From Bacillota bacterium (GTDB lineage: Bacteria > Bacillota > Clostridia > Oscillospirales > Acutalibacteraceae): 64,000 nt of DNA. Below the pieces are notes generated by a model, which ran no database searches, was not told the origin of the DNA, and saw only the letters and a program-made list of their open reading frames with translations. Where the stretch lies: contig JAEZGM010000042.1 of assembly GCA_023416955.1 (NCBI GenBank), positions 133,758-197,757 of the forward strand, given 5' to 3'. The position numbers were made by a program, and so were the translations under genes. Position 1 is the stretch's first letter; every line of letters starts with the position of its first letter. This document shows positions 9,089 through 16,847 of the stretch, piece by piece.

Positions 9089-9157
9089 ATAGTCAGTTAA
9101 TTTGAAAACAAGACCAATCTCCATTTTCTTGGATGTTTTCTTAAGTTAACTGACTAT
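9089..9157. repeat. Family A palindromic repeat, short copy (A1)
   Basis: 69 bp. Perfect 12-bp terminal inverted repeat ATAGTCAGTTAA (9089-9100) and TTAACTGACTAT (9146-9157). The arms continue as TTTGAAAACA and TGTTTTC, so nearly the whole element can fold into one hairpin around CCAA/TTGG. Same length as the copy at 43384-43452. Confidence 0.85.
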
Positions 9158-9313
9158 AATAGATTTTGCACAAAAAAGAATATGGCTATTTTTAAATCTA
9201 TTTTATTTTAGCAACTAATTCTATGTTAATTGTAAACTTTCTTTTAAGAAAGGCATTCTATTTTATAAATTTTAGGTGATGGTTCTGTGAAGGCGAAAAT
9301 CAGCCCCATTCGC

Positions 9314-9342
9314 TTGACGAAACCTGTGTCAAACCTTACAAT
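9314..9342 (+). promoter_or_regulatory. Promoter of the DUF1015-like gene
   Basis: TTGACG (9314-9319), 17-base spacer, TACAAT (9337-9342), close to the sigma-A consensus and 30 bases before the start codon. Confidence 0.6.
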
Positions 9343-9371
9343 AAGAACATCTGATTTTTGGAGTGTTGCAC

Positions 9372-10469
9372 ATGGCACAACTAAGCCCATACCGCGCGCT
9401 GCAGCTTACCGAGAACAACGGTGGGAAAAGCCTGAACCCGTTGTTTTCTATAAATGAAACGCTGACCGCCGGCCTTTTCCTTAACTGGCTTGAAACCGGC
9501 CTGCTGAAACAAATGACCGCCCCCGCAATTTTAATTTGTGAACTTGAATTTTCACGGTTCGGCCAAAAGCAAACCGTCAAAGGCCTGATCTGCCCTGTGC
9601 AAGCGGAGGGAGACGCTTTGTCCTGTATGGAACCCGAGCCGGCACAGGTAAAAGACATGACTGCATTTATGGAACAGACCGGCTTTCAGCCGCGCCCGGT
9701 AACCGCGCTTTACGACGACGTTTCGCGTGAAACATGGAGCAGAATCACGCTGCTTTCTTCCGGGAAACCCCGTTTCTCTTTCACGGAATCCGGCGTAACC
9801 CACCGTGTCTGGGTCATTAACGATTTGATGGTGATCGCCGCGCTACGGGCTGATTTCGAGCTGCGCCGCCTGTTTTTGGCGGACGGGATAGAGGTGTATG
9901 AATCGGCCCTGAACCTGCGGCAAAATGAAAAGTCCTCCTCCGTACTGACCTTTCTGGTCGACGCGGGGCAGGGGGGGCTGACGGTACTGCCGTCGCATCT
10001 GCTGTATTTCTCGCCCGAGCCGCTGAATCAGGAGCTTCTTTTTTCGCGGAGCGAGCCATACTTCCGTAAAATTGCCCGCAGCGGGGAACAGGAAATTACC
10101 GCGAACCTGGACGCGCTGTACCGTCAGGGAAAAAAGGCCTTTGCCTGTTACACCGGCGGTTCGGACTGGACGCTGTTTATTTTACGGGAAGACAGCACAT
10201 ACGACGAACCTACACTGCACCGTCTGGTAACGGAAATGCTTTCCGTGCCCGCACAGCAAAGCGATTCCGCATTTACGCGCACCGCTTCCGTGGAAGCCGC
10301 GCTCACACAAGTGCAGTCCGGAAAAGCAAGAGCGGCTTTTCTTTTCAGCGCGCCCCGCCTGCTGGAGCTGCGGACATTGGCGGAATCCGAAAAGAAGCTG
10401 CCCCCGCACGCGTACTTCTTTTATCCCGCGTCACCGGAGGAATTCGGCCTTTCCATCGATACACAGTAA
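9372..10469 (+). CDS. DUF1015-like protein (divergent)
   Basis: 365 residues. The stretch LADGIEVYESALNLR (about residue 171) resembles the DGHHRYETAL motif of DUF1015 proteins, but the two His are replaced. The C-terminal LPPHAYFFYPASPEEFGLS matches the end of that family (PPKSTYFYPK). The N-terminal PYRALQL also fits. The ATG at 9372 is eight bases after GGAG; GTG at 9363 would leave no site. DUF1015 proteins have no proven biochemical role and often lie near serine-metabolism genes, which is not the case here. It is a single-gene unit. A parS-like sequence lies inside the coding region at 9719-9734. Confidence 0.6.
   Translation: MAQLSPYRALQLTENNGGKSLNPLFSINETLTAGLFLNWLETGLLKQMTAPAILICELEFSRFGQKQTVKGLICPVQAEGDALSCMEPEPAQVKDMTAFMEQTGFQPRPVTALYDDVSRETWSRITLLSSGKPRFSFTESGVTHRVWVINDLMVIAALRADFELRRLFLADGIEVYESALNLRQNEKSSSVLTFLVDAGQGGLTVLPSHLLYFSPEPLNQELLFSRSEPYFRKIARSGEQEITANLDALYRQGKKAFACYTGGSDWTLFILREDSTYDEPTLHRLVTEMLSVPAQQSDSAFTRTASVEAALTQVQSGKARAAFLFSAPRLLELRTLAESEKKLPPHAYFFYPASPEEFGLSIDTQ
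9719..9734. promoter_or_regulatory. Weak parS-like site inside the DUF1015-like gene
   Basis: CGTTTCGCGTGAAACA matches the ParB consensus TGTTTCACGTGAAACA at 14 of 16 bases and keeps the GTTTC/GAAAC arms. It is about 13-14 kb to the left of dnaA. It could be chance inside a coding sequence. Confidence 0.35.
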
Positions 10470-10670
10470 AATTGAACTGTTTTATTTGGGACAGATCCCT
10501 TTTCTATTTTCATGGACGGCATTAAATTTGGCTTTATGCTTTTTGATTATTTATCCTTAGGACGGGAGGGCGAAACCCTTTTTGATGCAGTTATTGCTTC
10601 CATAACAGCGAAATGAAACTGTTATATTATAAAAAAGACTGCTGCTGTTGTCCAATCTCCATATTTTAAA
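10470..10670. other. Intergenic region with no gene seen
   Basis: About 200 bases between the DUF1015-like gene and the bidirectional terminator. No open frame with a ribosome-binding site, no RNA motif and no repeat copy were recognised. Confidence 0.5.
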
Positions 10671-10719
10671 AAAGGTACCGTAAAATGAGTTTTTGTTCAT
10701 TTTACGCTACCTTTTTTAT
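10671..10719 (-). terminator. Bidirectional terminator ending the gyrA operon
   Basis: AAAAAAGGTACCGTAAAATGA pairs with TCATTTTACGCTACCTTTTTT around a GTTTTTGT loop. It closes the leftward operon just beyond the 10716-10976 gene and can also stop rightward transcription. Confidence 0.85.
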
Positions 10720-10976
10720 CGTGCTTCTTTGTCTTCATTTTCCACCGTTTCCGAGTTTTTTGTGGAAAACCCGGATGGTTTTTCCGCGCTTTTGCGGCGG
10801 CTGCCCGCAAGATCAATAACAAGGGCAATCAGAATCCCCGCGCCCAGCCCCACGGCAAGCCATAATCCTTCCCGATTGAAAATGCCAATGAAGACCGCGG
10901 CGGCCAAAAGGCTGAGGTATACCAGCAGCCGCTTTTTCCGCTCGTCAATTTGCGGTTTTTTTCTTTCCCTTTTCAT
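10716..10976 (-). CDS. Small membrane protein of unknown function
   Basis: 86 residues. A basic N-terminus (MKRERKKPQIDERKKR) leads to two closely spaced hydrophobic segments (about 17-33 and 38-57) and a charged tail. It is the last gene of the leftward operon that includes gyrA and the Nudix gene. The internal ATG at 10976 is preferred over the one at 10988, because the GAAGGA site abuts the latter directly. No family recognised. Confidence 0.6.
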   Translation of the reverse strand: MKRERKKPQIDERKKRLLVYLSLLAAAVFIGIFNREGLWLAVGLGAGILIALVIDLAGSRRKSAEKPSGFSTKNSETVENEDKEAR

Positions 10977-11050
10977 ACTTGTGACCATTCCTTCTCTGCC
11001 TGCCGAATTTCCGCCCGAGTATTGACGGAAAAGGGCAAAACTTCCTCCGG

Positions 11051-11596
11051 TCAGATTTTCCCTTCCCTCAACAGCTGCGCGGTTTTCAGCACAAGCACCT
11101 GCGTTTTGGAATCGGAAATCTCATTGTTCATAACCATTTCGACTGCTTTTCCCACAGGAATCCGCTCTACCTGCAAAAATTCGTCCTCGTCAAAATCGGT
11201 TTTCCCGAATGACGCAACGCGGCAGGCGTAAAGATAAATGATTTCATTGCAGTAGCCGGGGGAAGGGTAGAGCTTGCCCAAATTGACGTACCCAACTCCC
11301 GTAGTACCGGTTTCCTCTCGCTGTTCCCGCTTAACCGCTTCAAACGGATCTTCGCCCGGTTCCAGCTTTCCCGCCGGCGTTTCCAAAACAACCTCCCGGT
11401 AAGGATAGCGGAACTGGCGCACAAACAAAATTTCGTCCTTCTCCGTCAACGCGGCTACGCTAGCCCCACCGGGGTGATCGATACACTCGCGTGTTGAGGT
11501 TTTCCCGTTCTGCAGCTCGACCTCGTCCACGTGGAACCGCAAAACCCTGCCTTTATAAATTTCTTTTTCGCTGCGTTTCTTTTCAATCAGTTCCAT
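11051..11596 (-). CDS. nudF: Nudix hydrolase, ADP-ribose pyrophosphatase type
   Basis: 181 residues. The Nudix box GKLEPGEDPFEAVKREQREE (about residues 75-94, then TG) has the GX5EX7REXXEEXG pattern. The N-terminus (YKGRVLRFHVDEVELQNGK) and the LETPAGKLEPGE lead-in are those of bacterial ADP-ribose pyrophosphatases, which split ADP-ribose to AMP and ribose 5-phosphate. It lies in the gyrA operon between a lipoprotein and a small membrane protein. The substrate is inferred from similarity. Confidence 0.88.
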   Translation of the reverse strand: MELIEKKRSEKEIYKGRVLRFHVDEVELQNGKTSTRECIDHPGGASVAALTEKDEILFVRQFRYPYREVVLETPAGKLEPGEDPFEAVKREQREETGTTGVGYVNLGKLYPSPGYCNEIIYLYACRVASFGKTDFDEDEFLQVERIPVGKAVEMVMNNEISDSKTQVLVLKTAQLLREGKI

Positions 11597-11629
11597 TCAT
11601 TGCCCCCAAAAGTCCATGAAGAATATGAA

Positions 11630-12301
11630 TTATTTTGCCTGATAAGCATAAATATAATTTTTATCGTAGGAATATAGCTGACGGTATAATTTCGCGGCGC
11701 GGTCGCGGTAATAATTCATGGTTTTGGAAGCCGCGTCAACCTGCGCCATAGTTCCGCCAGCGGCCTGTGCTTCCGCGCTGATTTTCTGCAGTGCGGCGGT
11801 TTTTCCGCTTTCCCATTTTTCCTGCTCCGCTTTCAGCTGTTTCGGCTTCTGGCTGGAATCGGTACTCATCGCTTTGGTCAGCGCCTTGTAAGCCCCGTCA
11901 ATTTCTTTTTGCCAAATACCGCTGTATTTTTCCGAAACATTGACCATGTCCACATTGGAAATCGCGGTTGCACTCTCTTTCACATAGGCCTTGTCAATCG
12001 GGTTTTCGGCAAATTTCTTGTCAAACTCCTTGTCGTCCGTTTTCACTGTCAGCACAGGGCCGTTCTGGGACTCCGCCGGCTGGGAAAGAACCTGTGAACT
12101 CACGGCGCTGGAGACCCCCGCCACAGAAGTAGCCGCGCCGGATGCGGAGCTTTCGCTTTGCACAGCAGAGCTGCTTTCACTCCGGCTGGAAATTGCGGAA
12201 CTGCTTTCTCCGTTATTGCCTTTTTCTCCGCCGCAGGCCGTCAATGCCGTCATAACAAGGGCAGCCGCCAGCAGACCGCTGATGATGCGTTTGCTTCTCA
12301 T
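11630..12301 (-). CDS. Lipoprotein with LprI-like (DUF1311) domain
   Basis: 223 residues. Lipoprotein signal MRSKRIISGLLAAALVMTAL ends in a lipobox with Cys23 (LTAC). A Ser/Ala-rich linker of about 60 residues follows. The C-terminal part (SGIWQKEIDGAYKALTKAM, then QLKAEQEKWES and MNYYRDRAAKLYRQLYSY) matches the helical LprI/DUF1311 domain found in secreted bacterial proteins, some of which inhibit lysozyme. It begins 15 bases after the gyrA stop with AAGGAG as ribosome-binding site, so it is co-transcribed with gyrA. The role here is unproven. Confidence 0.65.
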   Translation of the reverse strand: MRSKRIISGLLAAALVMTALTACGGEKGNNGESSSAISSRSESSSAVQSESSASGAATSVAGVSSAVSSQVLSQPAESQNGPVLTVKTDDKEFDKKFAENPIDKAYVKESATAISNVDMVNVSEKYSGIWQKEIDGAYKALTKAMSTDSSQKPKQLKAEQEKWESGKTAALQKISAEAQAAGGTMAQVDAASKTMNYYRDRAAKLYRQLYSYDKNYIYAYQAK

Positions 12302-12316
12302 CCTCGCGCTCCTTTC

Positions 12317-14875
12317 TTATTCCTCGGTCTGTGAATTCTCCGAGTCCGTAGCTTCTCCCGTTTCCTCCGTGGTTTCCTCGTCAAGTTCTGTTCCGGCACC
12401 CTCGTCGGCGTCGCCTTCATCCGGCGGAAGCGCGTCTTCCTCTTCGCCCTCTTCGTGCGCGGTGCGCGCGATGGTCACGACCTTGCTGTCCTTATTCAGC
12501 CTCATCACAAGAACGCCCTTTGCGGGTCTTGCGCACTCGCGGATGGAGTCCGCCTGAATACGGATAATGACGCCGTCAGAGGCAATGACAATGATGTCGT
12601 CCTCTCGGTCAACCACTTTGATCGCCGCGACACAACCATATTTCTCCACATGATAATTCAGCAGGCCTTTGCCACCCCTTGACTGGAGCCGGTAATCGCT
12701 GCTCTGGGACAGGCGGCCATATCCGGTTTCGGAAACGGTGAGTACCAGACCGCCCTCGCGCAGGGAGCTCATGCCCGCCACGCAGTCGCCTTCCTTCAGC
12801 GTAATTGCCTTTACGCCGCGCGCCGCGCGGCCGACCACGCGCACGTCCTGCTCGGAAAAGCGTATTGCCATACCGAGCCGTGTCGCAACCAGCAGTTCGG
12901 ATTCGCCGTCCGTCAGGCGCACCCATGAAAGCTCGTCGCCTTCATCAAGGTCGATGGCGATGACGCCGCCCTTGCGCGCCGTGTCGTAAGCGCTCAGGCT
13001 GGTACGCTTAATAACGCCGCTCTTGGTTACCATGACAAGGTAGCTCTCCTCGTCAAATTCCGGCACGCGGATCATTGACGTGACACGCTCGTCCTGCGCA
13101 ATCGGCAGCAGATTCGCGATGTTCATTCCCTTGCTGGTGCGGGAGCCCTCCGGAATCTCATAGCATTTCAGCCGATAAACACGGCCAAGATTCGTAAAGA
13201 ACATGACATAGTCATGGCTGTTGATGACGAACATTTCACTTGCCACATCTTCTTCTCTGCGGGTCATACCGCTGACACCGCGACCGCCCCTGCGCTGGGT
13301 ACGGTAGGTATCCGTCGGCTGACGCTTCACATAACCGAAGTTTGTAAGGGTCAGAACGCAGTCCTCGCGCGGAATCAAATCTTCAATGTCAACCTCGCCG
13401 CTGATGGTTGCGATTTCGGTGCGGCGCTCGTCGTTGAATTTCTCTTTGACCGCAAGCGCTTCCTCTTTAACAATTTCCAGTACGCGGCCCTCGTTTGCGA
13501 GAATATCCTCAAAATCCGCGATTTTCACCATCAGCGCGGCAAGCTCGTCCTCCAGCTTCTGGCGTTCCAGTCCGGTCAGGCGGCCAAGCGGCATCTGCAC
13601 AATCGCCTGTGTCTGGGGATCGTCCAGCCCGAAGCGTTCCGTTAAACGCTCACGCGCGTTCGGAATGGATTTGGAGGAACGGATAATATGAATGACTTCA
13701 TCAATATTGTCAACGGCAATGCGCAGCGCTTCTAAAATATGCGCGCGCTCCTTCGCTTTGTTCAGGTCGAACTGCGTGCGGCGGCGCACGACACTTTCCT
13801 GAAATTTGATGAATTCCTGCAGCATTTCCGCCAGCGTCAGCGTTTTCGGCTCATCGTTCACAATTGCAAGCATATTCACGCCGAACGTCGTCTGCATCTG
13901 GGTGTAGGAATAAAGCTGATTCAAAACAACCTGCGGGGAAGCGTCGCGCTTCACGCTGACGACAATATGCATACCCTCGCGGTCGGAATGATCCTCAATA
14001 TTGGAAATACCCTCGATGCGCTTATCCTTCACAAGCTCGGCAATATTTTCAATCAGTCTTGCCTTGTTGACCTGATACGGCAGCTCGGTCACAATAATGC
14101 TGAACCGGCCGTTCTTTTCTTCTTCAATTTCAGCGCGGGCACGCACGGTAATACGCCCGCGGCCCGTCGCGTAGGAAGCGCGGATTCCCGCGCGGCCCAT
14201 AACAATGCCGCCGGTGGGGAAGTCCGGCCCTTTGATACTCTGCATCAGATCGTCAAGCGACGCGTCCGGCTTGTCAATCATCGTGCACATGCCGTCGATG
14301 ACTTCTCCCAGGTTATGGGGCGGAATGTTTGTCGCCATGCCGACGGCAATACCGGTTGAACCGTTCACCAAAAGGTTGGGGAAATGGCTCGGCAGAACCG
14401 TGGGTTCTTTCAGGCGGTCGTCATAGTTCGGAACGAAATCAACGGTTTCCTTGTCAATATCCTGCAGCATTTCGACAGCCATTTTACCCATACGCGCTTC
14501 CGTGTAACGGTAAGCAGCCGGCGGGTCGCCGTCCACGGAACCGAAGTTTCCGTGACCGTCCACCAGCATGTAGCGCATGGAAAAGTCCTGTGCAAGACGC
14601 ACAAGCGCGTCGTAAACGGAGGCATCGCCATGGGGGTGGTAGCTTCCGAGCACCGCGCCCACGGTATCGGCGCATTTGCGGTATGCTTTATCGGGCGTCA
14701 GCCCTTTTTCAAACATTGTGTAAAGAATACGCCTGTGCACCGGCTTCAACCCGTCGCGAACATCCGGCAGCGCACGTGAAACAATGACGGACATGGAATA
14801 ATCCAGAAATGAGTCTCTCATTTCCTTTTCCAGATTTACATTGATAATTTTTTCGTTTTGAAAATTCTCATCCAT
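12317..14875 (-). CDS. gyrA: DNA gyrase subunit A
   Basis: 852 residues. Makes and reseals the double-strand break during negative supercoiling. The catalytic Tyr is residue 124 in AYRYTEARM. The GyrA box QRRGGRG in the beta-pinwheel domain marks gyrase and not topoisomerase IV. The start is MDENFQNEKI at 14875 with AGGAAGG upstream; its ATG overlaps the previous stop as TAATG, so translation is coupled to the YcxB-like gene. In the quinolone region the usual HPHGDSAVY reads HPHGDASVY, so the position equal to E. coli Ser83 is Ala85. The last 50 residues are very acidic. The longer frame to 14944 is not supported. Confidence 0.97.
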   Translation of the reverse strand: MDENFQNEKIINVNLEKEMRDSFLDYSMSVIVSRALPDVRDGLKPVHRRILYTMFEKGLTPDKAYRKCADTVGAVLGSYHPHGDASVYDALVRLAQDFSMRYMLVDGHGNFGSVDGDPPAAYRYTEARMGKMAVEMLQDIDKETVDFVPNYDDRLKEPTVLPSHFPNLLVNGSTGIAVGMATNIPPHNLGEVIDGMCTMIDKPDASLDDLMQSIKGPDFPTGGIVMGRAGIRASYATGRGRITVRARAEIEEEKNGRFSIIVTELPYQVNKARLIENIAELVKDKRIEGISNIEDHSDREGMHIVVSVKRDASPQVVLNQLYSYTQMQTTFGVNMLAIVNDEPKTLTLAEMLQEFIKFQESVVRRRTQFDLNKAKERAHILEALRIAVDNIDEVIHIIRSSKSIPNARERLTERFGLDDPQTQAIVQMPLGRLTGLERQKLEDELAALMVKIADFEDILANEGRVLEIVKEEALAVKEKFNDERRTEIATISGEVDIEDLIPREDCVLTLTNFGYVKRQPTDTYRTQRRGGRGVSGMTRREEDVASEMFVINSHDYVMFFTNLGRVYRLKCYEIPEGSRTSKGMNIANLLPIAQDERVTSMIRVPEFDEESYLVMVTKSGVIKRTSLSAYDTARKGGVIAIDLDEGDELSWVRLTDGESELLVATRLGMAIRFSEQDVRVVGRAARGVKAITLKEGDCVAGMSSLREGGLVLTVSETGYGRLSQSSDYRLQSRGGKGLLNYHVEKYGCVAAIKVVDREDDIIVIASDGVIIRIQADSIRECARPAKGVLVMRLNKDSKVVTIARTAHEEGEEEDALPPDEGDADEGAGTELDEETTEETGEATDSENSQTEE

Positions 14876-15423
14876 TAGCGGGCACCTTCCTGCTGATATT
14901 TTTCCTGAAGCTGATTTTTCAGAACGGCCCGAACCTGTTCGCACTCGTCCTCACTCATTGACCGCTTCGGAACAAACTTCATCTCGTCGATTCCGGTATA
15001 TAAAATAAAGATTTTGTCATCTTCATATGCACTGATAAAAAACGAATAAGGAATTTCCGCCTCATAGCGGTCGGTAGAAAAGCGGACGGTCTCGTTTCCG
15101 AACTCCGTATTCTGGGCAGTAAAGCGTTCCCGGCCCGCCTCGTATTCGGAAAAGGCGCGCCAGCGCGCAAAATAGTGAACCGTAACATCATAGAATACAC
15201 CTAAAATAACACCGGCAATTCCAATCAGGGTGTAAACGACATTCTGATAAAACGCGCTGCTGAAAAAACCGCGCAGAATCAGCGCCGCAAACACAAGCAG
15301 ACAACCGGTCACCCGAAGCATGCTGCGTTCCGTTTTGCTCACGCAGGCCTTTGCCGCGCCTGTTTTAAAATCGGCGTAGTCCGACTTTGTAATTAAAAAA
15401 CTGACAGATATGGGTTCTTCCAA
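14875..15423 (-). CDS. YcxB-like membrane protein (copy 1, next to gyrA)
   Basis: 182 residues. Two membrane segments (about 33-52 and 58-80) are followed by a beta-rich PH-like domain ending FVPKRSMSEDECEQVRAVLK, the signature of YcxB-family C-terminal domains. TTG start at 15423 with AAGGAGG seven bases upstream. Its stop overlaps the gyrA start. It is one of three neighbouring genes of this fold between gyrB and gyrA. The function of the family is unknown. Confidence 0.78.
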   Translation of the reverse strand: MEEPISVSFLITKSDYADFKTGAAKACVSKTERSMLRVTGCLLVFAALILRGFFSSAFYQNVVYTLIGIAGVILGVFYDVTVHYFARWRAFSEYEAGRERFTAQNTEFGNETVRFSTDRYEAEIPYSFFISAYEDDKIFILYTGIDEMKFVPKRSMSEDECEQVRAVLKNQLQEKYQQEGAR

Positions 15424-15435
15424 GCCGGTTCCTCC

Positions 15436-16002
15436 TTATCGCCCGATTTTTTGGTAACGGGAAGCAAACGCACCGGAAAAATGCCCGGAAAGCTGCTCCT
15501 GAAGCTTCTCGTCCAGTCCTTCCTTTTGGACGGTCATCAGTGCCCGCTCCCGTCCGCCAATCAGCACGAATGCCGTTTTGGTTTCGAGGCAGCGGGAAAA
15601 ATCCGTCCAGTACTCGGTGAATTTTTCCCTTTCGCTTTCCACAACAATGCTGTCGCGGTAAATGCTGACTTTCTGCGGCAGCGCGAGCAGCCGGTTGGAA
15701 GAATAGCTTCGTTTTGCCTGATTGATCATGACGCCCGGCTGTACAAAGAAAAAAACGGCCGCAAGGGCAAGAAATAAAAGTATTCCACCGACAGGGCCGA
15801 ACAATGTGGAAAACCTTGTGCGGTAAACCGGAATCGCGGACGCACATACAACCGCGAGCGTGACACAGAGTGCGGCTCTGATTTCACGCCGGTTCCACAG
15901 TGAGGCGGAGCTTTGCGCCGCGTAATAAGCATCGGCGTATTCTTCTTCACCTACGGTCTGTTCCAAAACCGCAACGGCTTCTCCTTCGTAAAAACTCGGC
16001 AT
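15436..16002 (-). CDS. YcxB-like membrane protein (copy 2)
   Basis: 188 residues. Same layout as its neighbours: short N-terminal part, two membrane segments (about 45-95) and a C-terminal PH-like domain (SIYRDSIVVESEREKFTEYW). The ATG at 16002 has AAGGAAGG upstream; the frame runs open to 16212, but that part overlaps the preceding gene and is not supported. It starts 47 bases after copy 3 and ends 12 bases before copy 1. Confidence 0.72.
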   Translation of the reverse strand: MPSFYEGEAVAVLEQTVGEEEYADAYYAAQSSASLWNRREIRAALCVTLAVVCASAIPVYRTRFSTLFGPVGGILLFLALAAVFFFVQPGVMINQAKRSYSSNRLLALPQKVSIYRDSIVVESEREKFTEYWTDFSRCLETKTAFVLIGGRERALMTVQKEGLDEKLQEQLSGHFSGAFASRYQKIGR

Positions 16003-16049
16003 AATTTTCCTTCCTTGTACTGAATTCACACCGCGCCGGCCAGAAAACA

Positions 16050-16763
16050 TCAGGCCGGGTGCGTACCGGAAATAATCGTCGCCTGCACTTCCGGCAAAAC
16101 AATAGGCTCCACGCAGCGAAGCGGAAGAATCACCATCTGGCTGCCTATGTAAAGCACAATAAGCTCCTGAAAAACGCCGCGCGCCGTTGTTCCGTCCAGT
16201 GGGATTTCCCAACCGTTTTGCGCGCCGCCCATTTCGATATGATCAGGATAAATAGTCATTTTGATTTCGCGTCCGTCGGCAGCTTTCCTTGCAAGGCCGC
16301 GCATTTGGAAAACAGGGGAGGGAACCACAACGGCAACAACCGCAAGGCAGATCACACCCAGCGCAACCCCACCCCCGCGGCCGGATGCCGCCAGTACAAA
16401 CTGGGTAATTGCCGCGGCAATGCCCAGCAGTGAAGCAATAACAGAAAGCGTGATTCTGGAACGCGTGTACTGCGTTTTCATCATCACCTGAAAAATCTCG
16501 CTTTGCTTCAGCGTATACTTCAGCTGAATTCCCGTATTCTGTTCCTCGTATTCCTCCGCGTCCTCGTCGGCTACCAGCTCCGCCTCGGAACCGTCCCATT
16601 CCACCGGGTCTTCCTCACGGTAAATCTCATCCATCGTTTCATCCAGAAGAAGTTCGCCGGATTCCCGTTCCAGCCTACGCTGCTCCGTCTCATCGGGGGT
16701 CTTTTCCCCCGGGGGTTCCGGAGGCTGCGCAGCTTCGTCCTGTTCCATCGTAAATTTTATCAC
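16050..16763 (-). CDS. YcxB-like membrane protein with acidic N-terminus (copy 3)
   Basis: 237 residues. About 90 residues of acidic, Glu/Pro-rich sequence precede a YcxB-type unit: LKYTLKQSEIFQVMM, two membrane segments (about 110-155) and a PH-like domain (MTIYPDHIEMGGAQNGWEIP). GTG start at 16763 with AAGGAG eight bases upstream; an ATG five codons inside is an alternative. It follows gyrB by about 84 bases. The acidic extension is absent from the other two copies. Confidence 0.7.
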   Translation of the reverse strand: MIKFTMEQDEAAQPPEPPGEKTPDETEQRRLERESGELLLDETMDEIYREEDPVEWDGSEAELVADEDAEEYEEQNTGIQLKYTLKQSEIFQVMMKTQYTRSRITLSVIASLLGIAAAITQFVLAASGRGGGVALGVICLAVVAVVVPSPVFQMRGLARKAADGREIKMTIYPDHIEMGGAQNGWEIPLDGTTARGVFQELIVLYIGSQMVILPLRCVEPIVLPEVQATIISGTHPA

Positions 16764-16847
16764 AGAAGTCTCTCCTTATCGTAATCTGATAATTTTATTA
16801 TACCCTTTGTATTTTATAATTTGTCTTTCATTCCCATTTTACAGGAA

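Larger units (their letters stand above)
8956..9371. other. Intergenic region between the ABC operon and the DUF1015-like gene
   Basis: About 416 bases with no gene. It holds a family A repeat (9089-9157) and the forward promoter at 9314-9342. The rest is AT-rich and shows no other structure I can support. Confidence 0.6.

Noticed and set aside
10640..10670. TCCAATCTCC resembling part of family A
   Set aside because: Only about 12 bases match and no inverted partner is present, so chance cannot be excluded.
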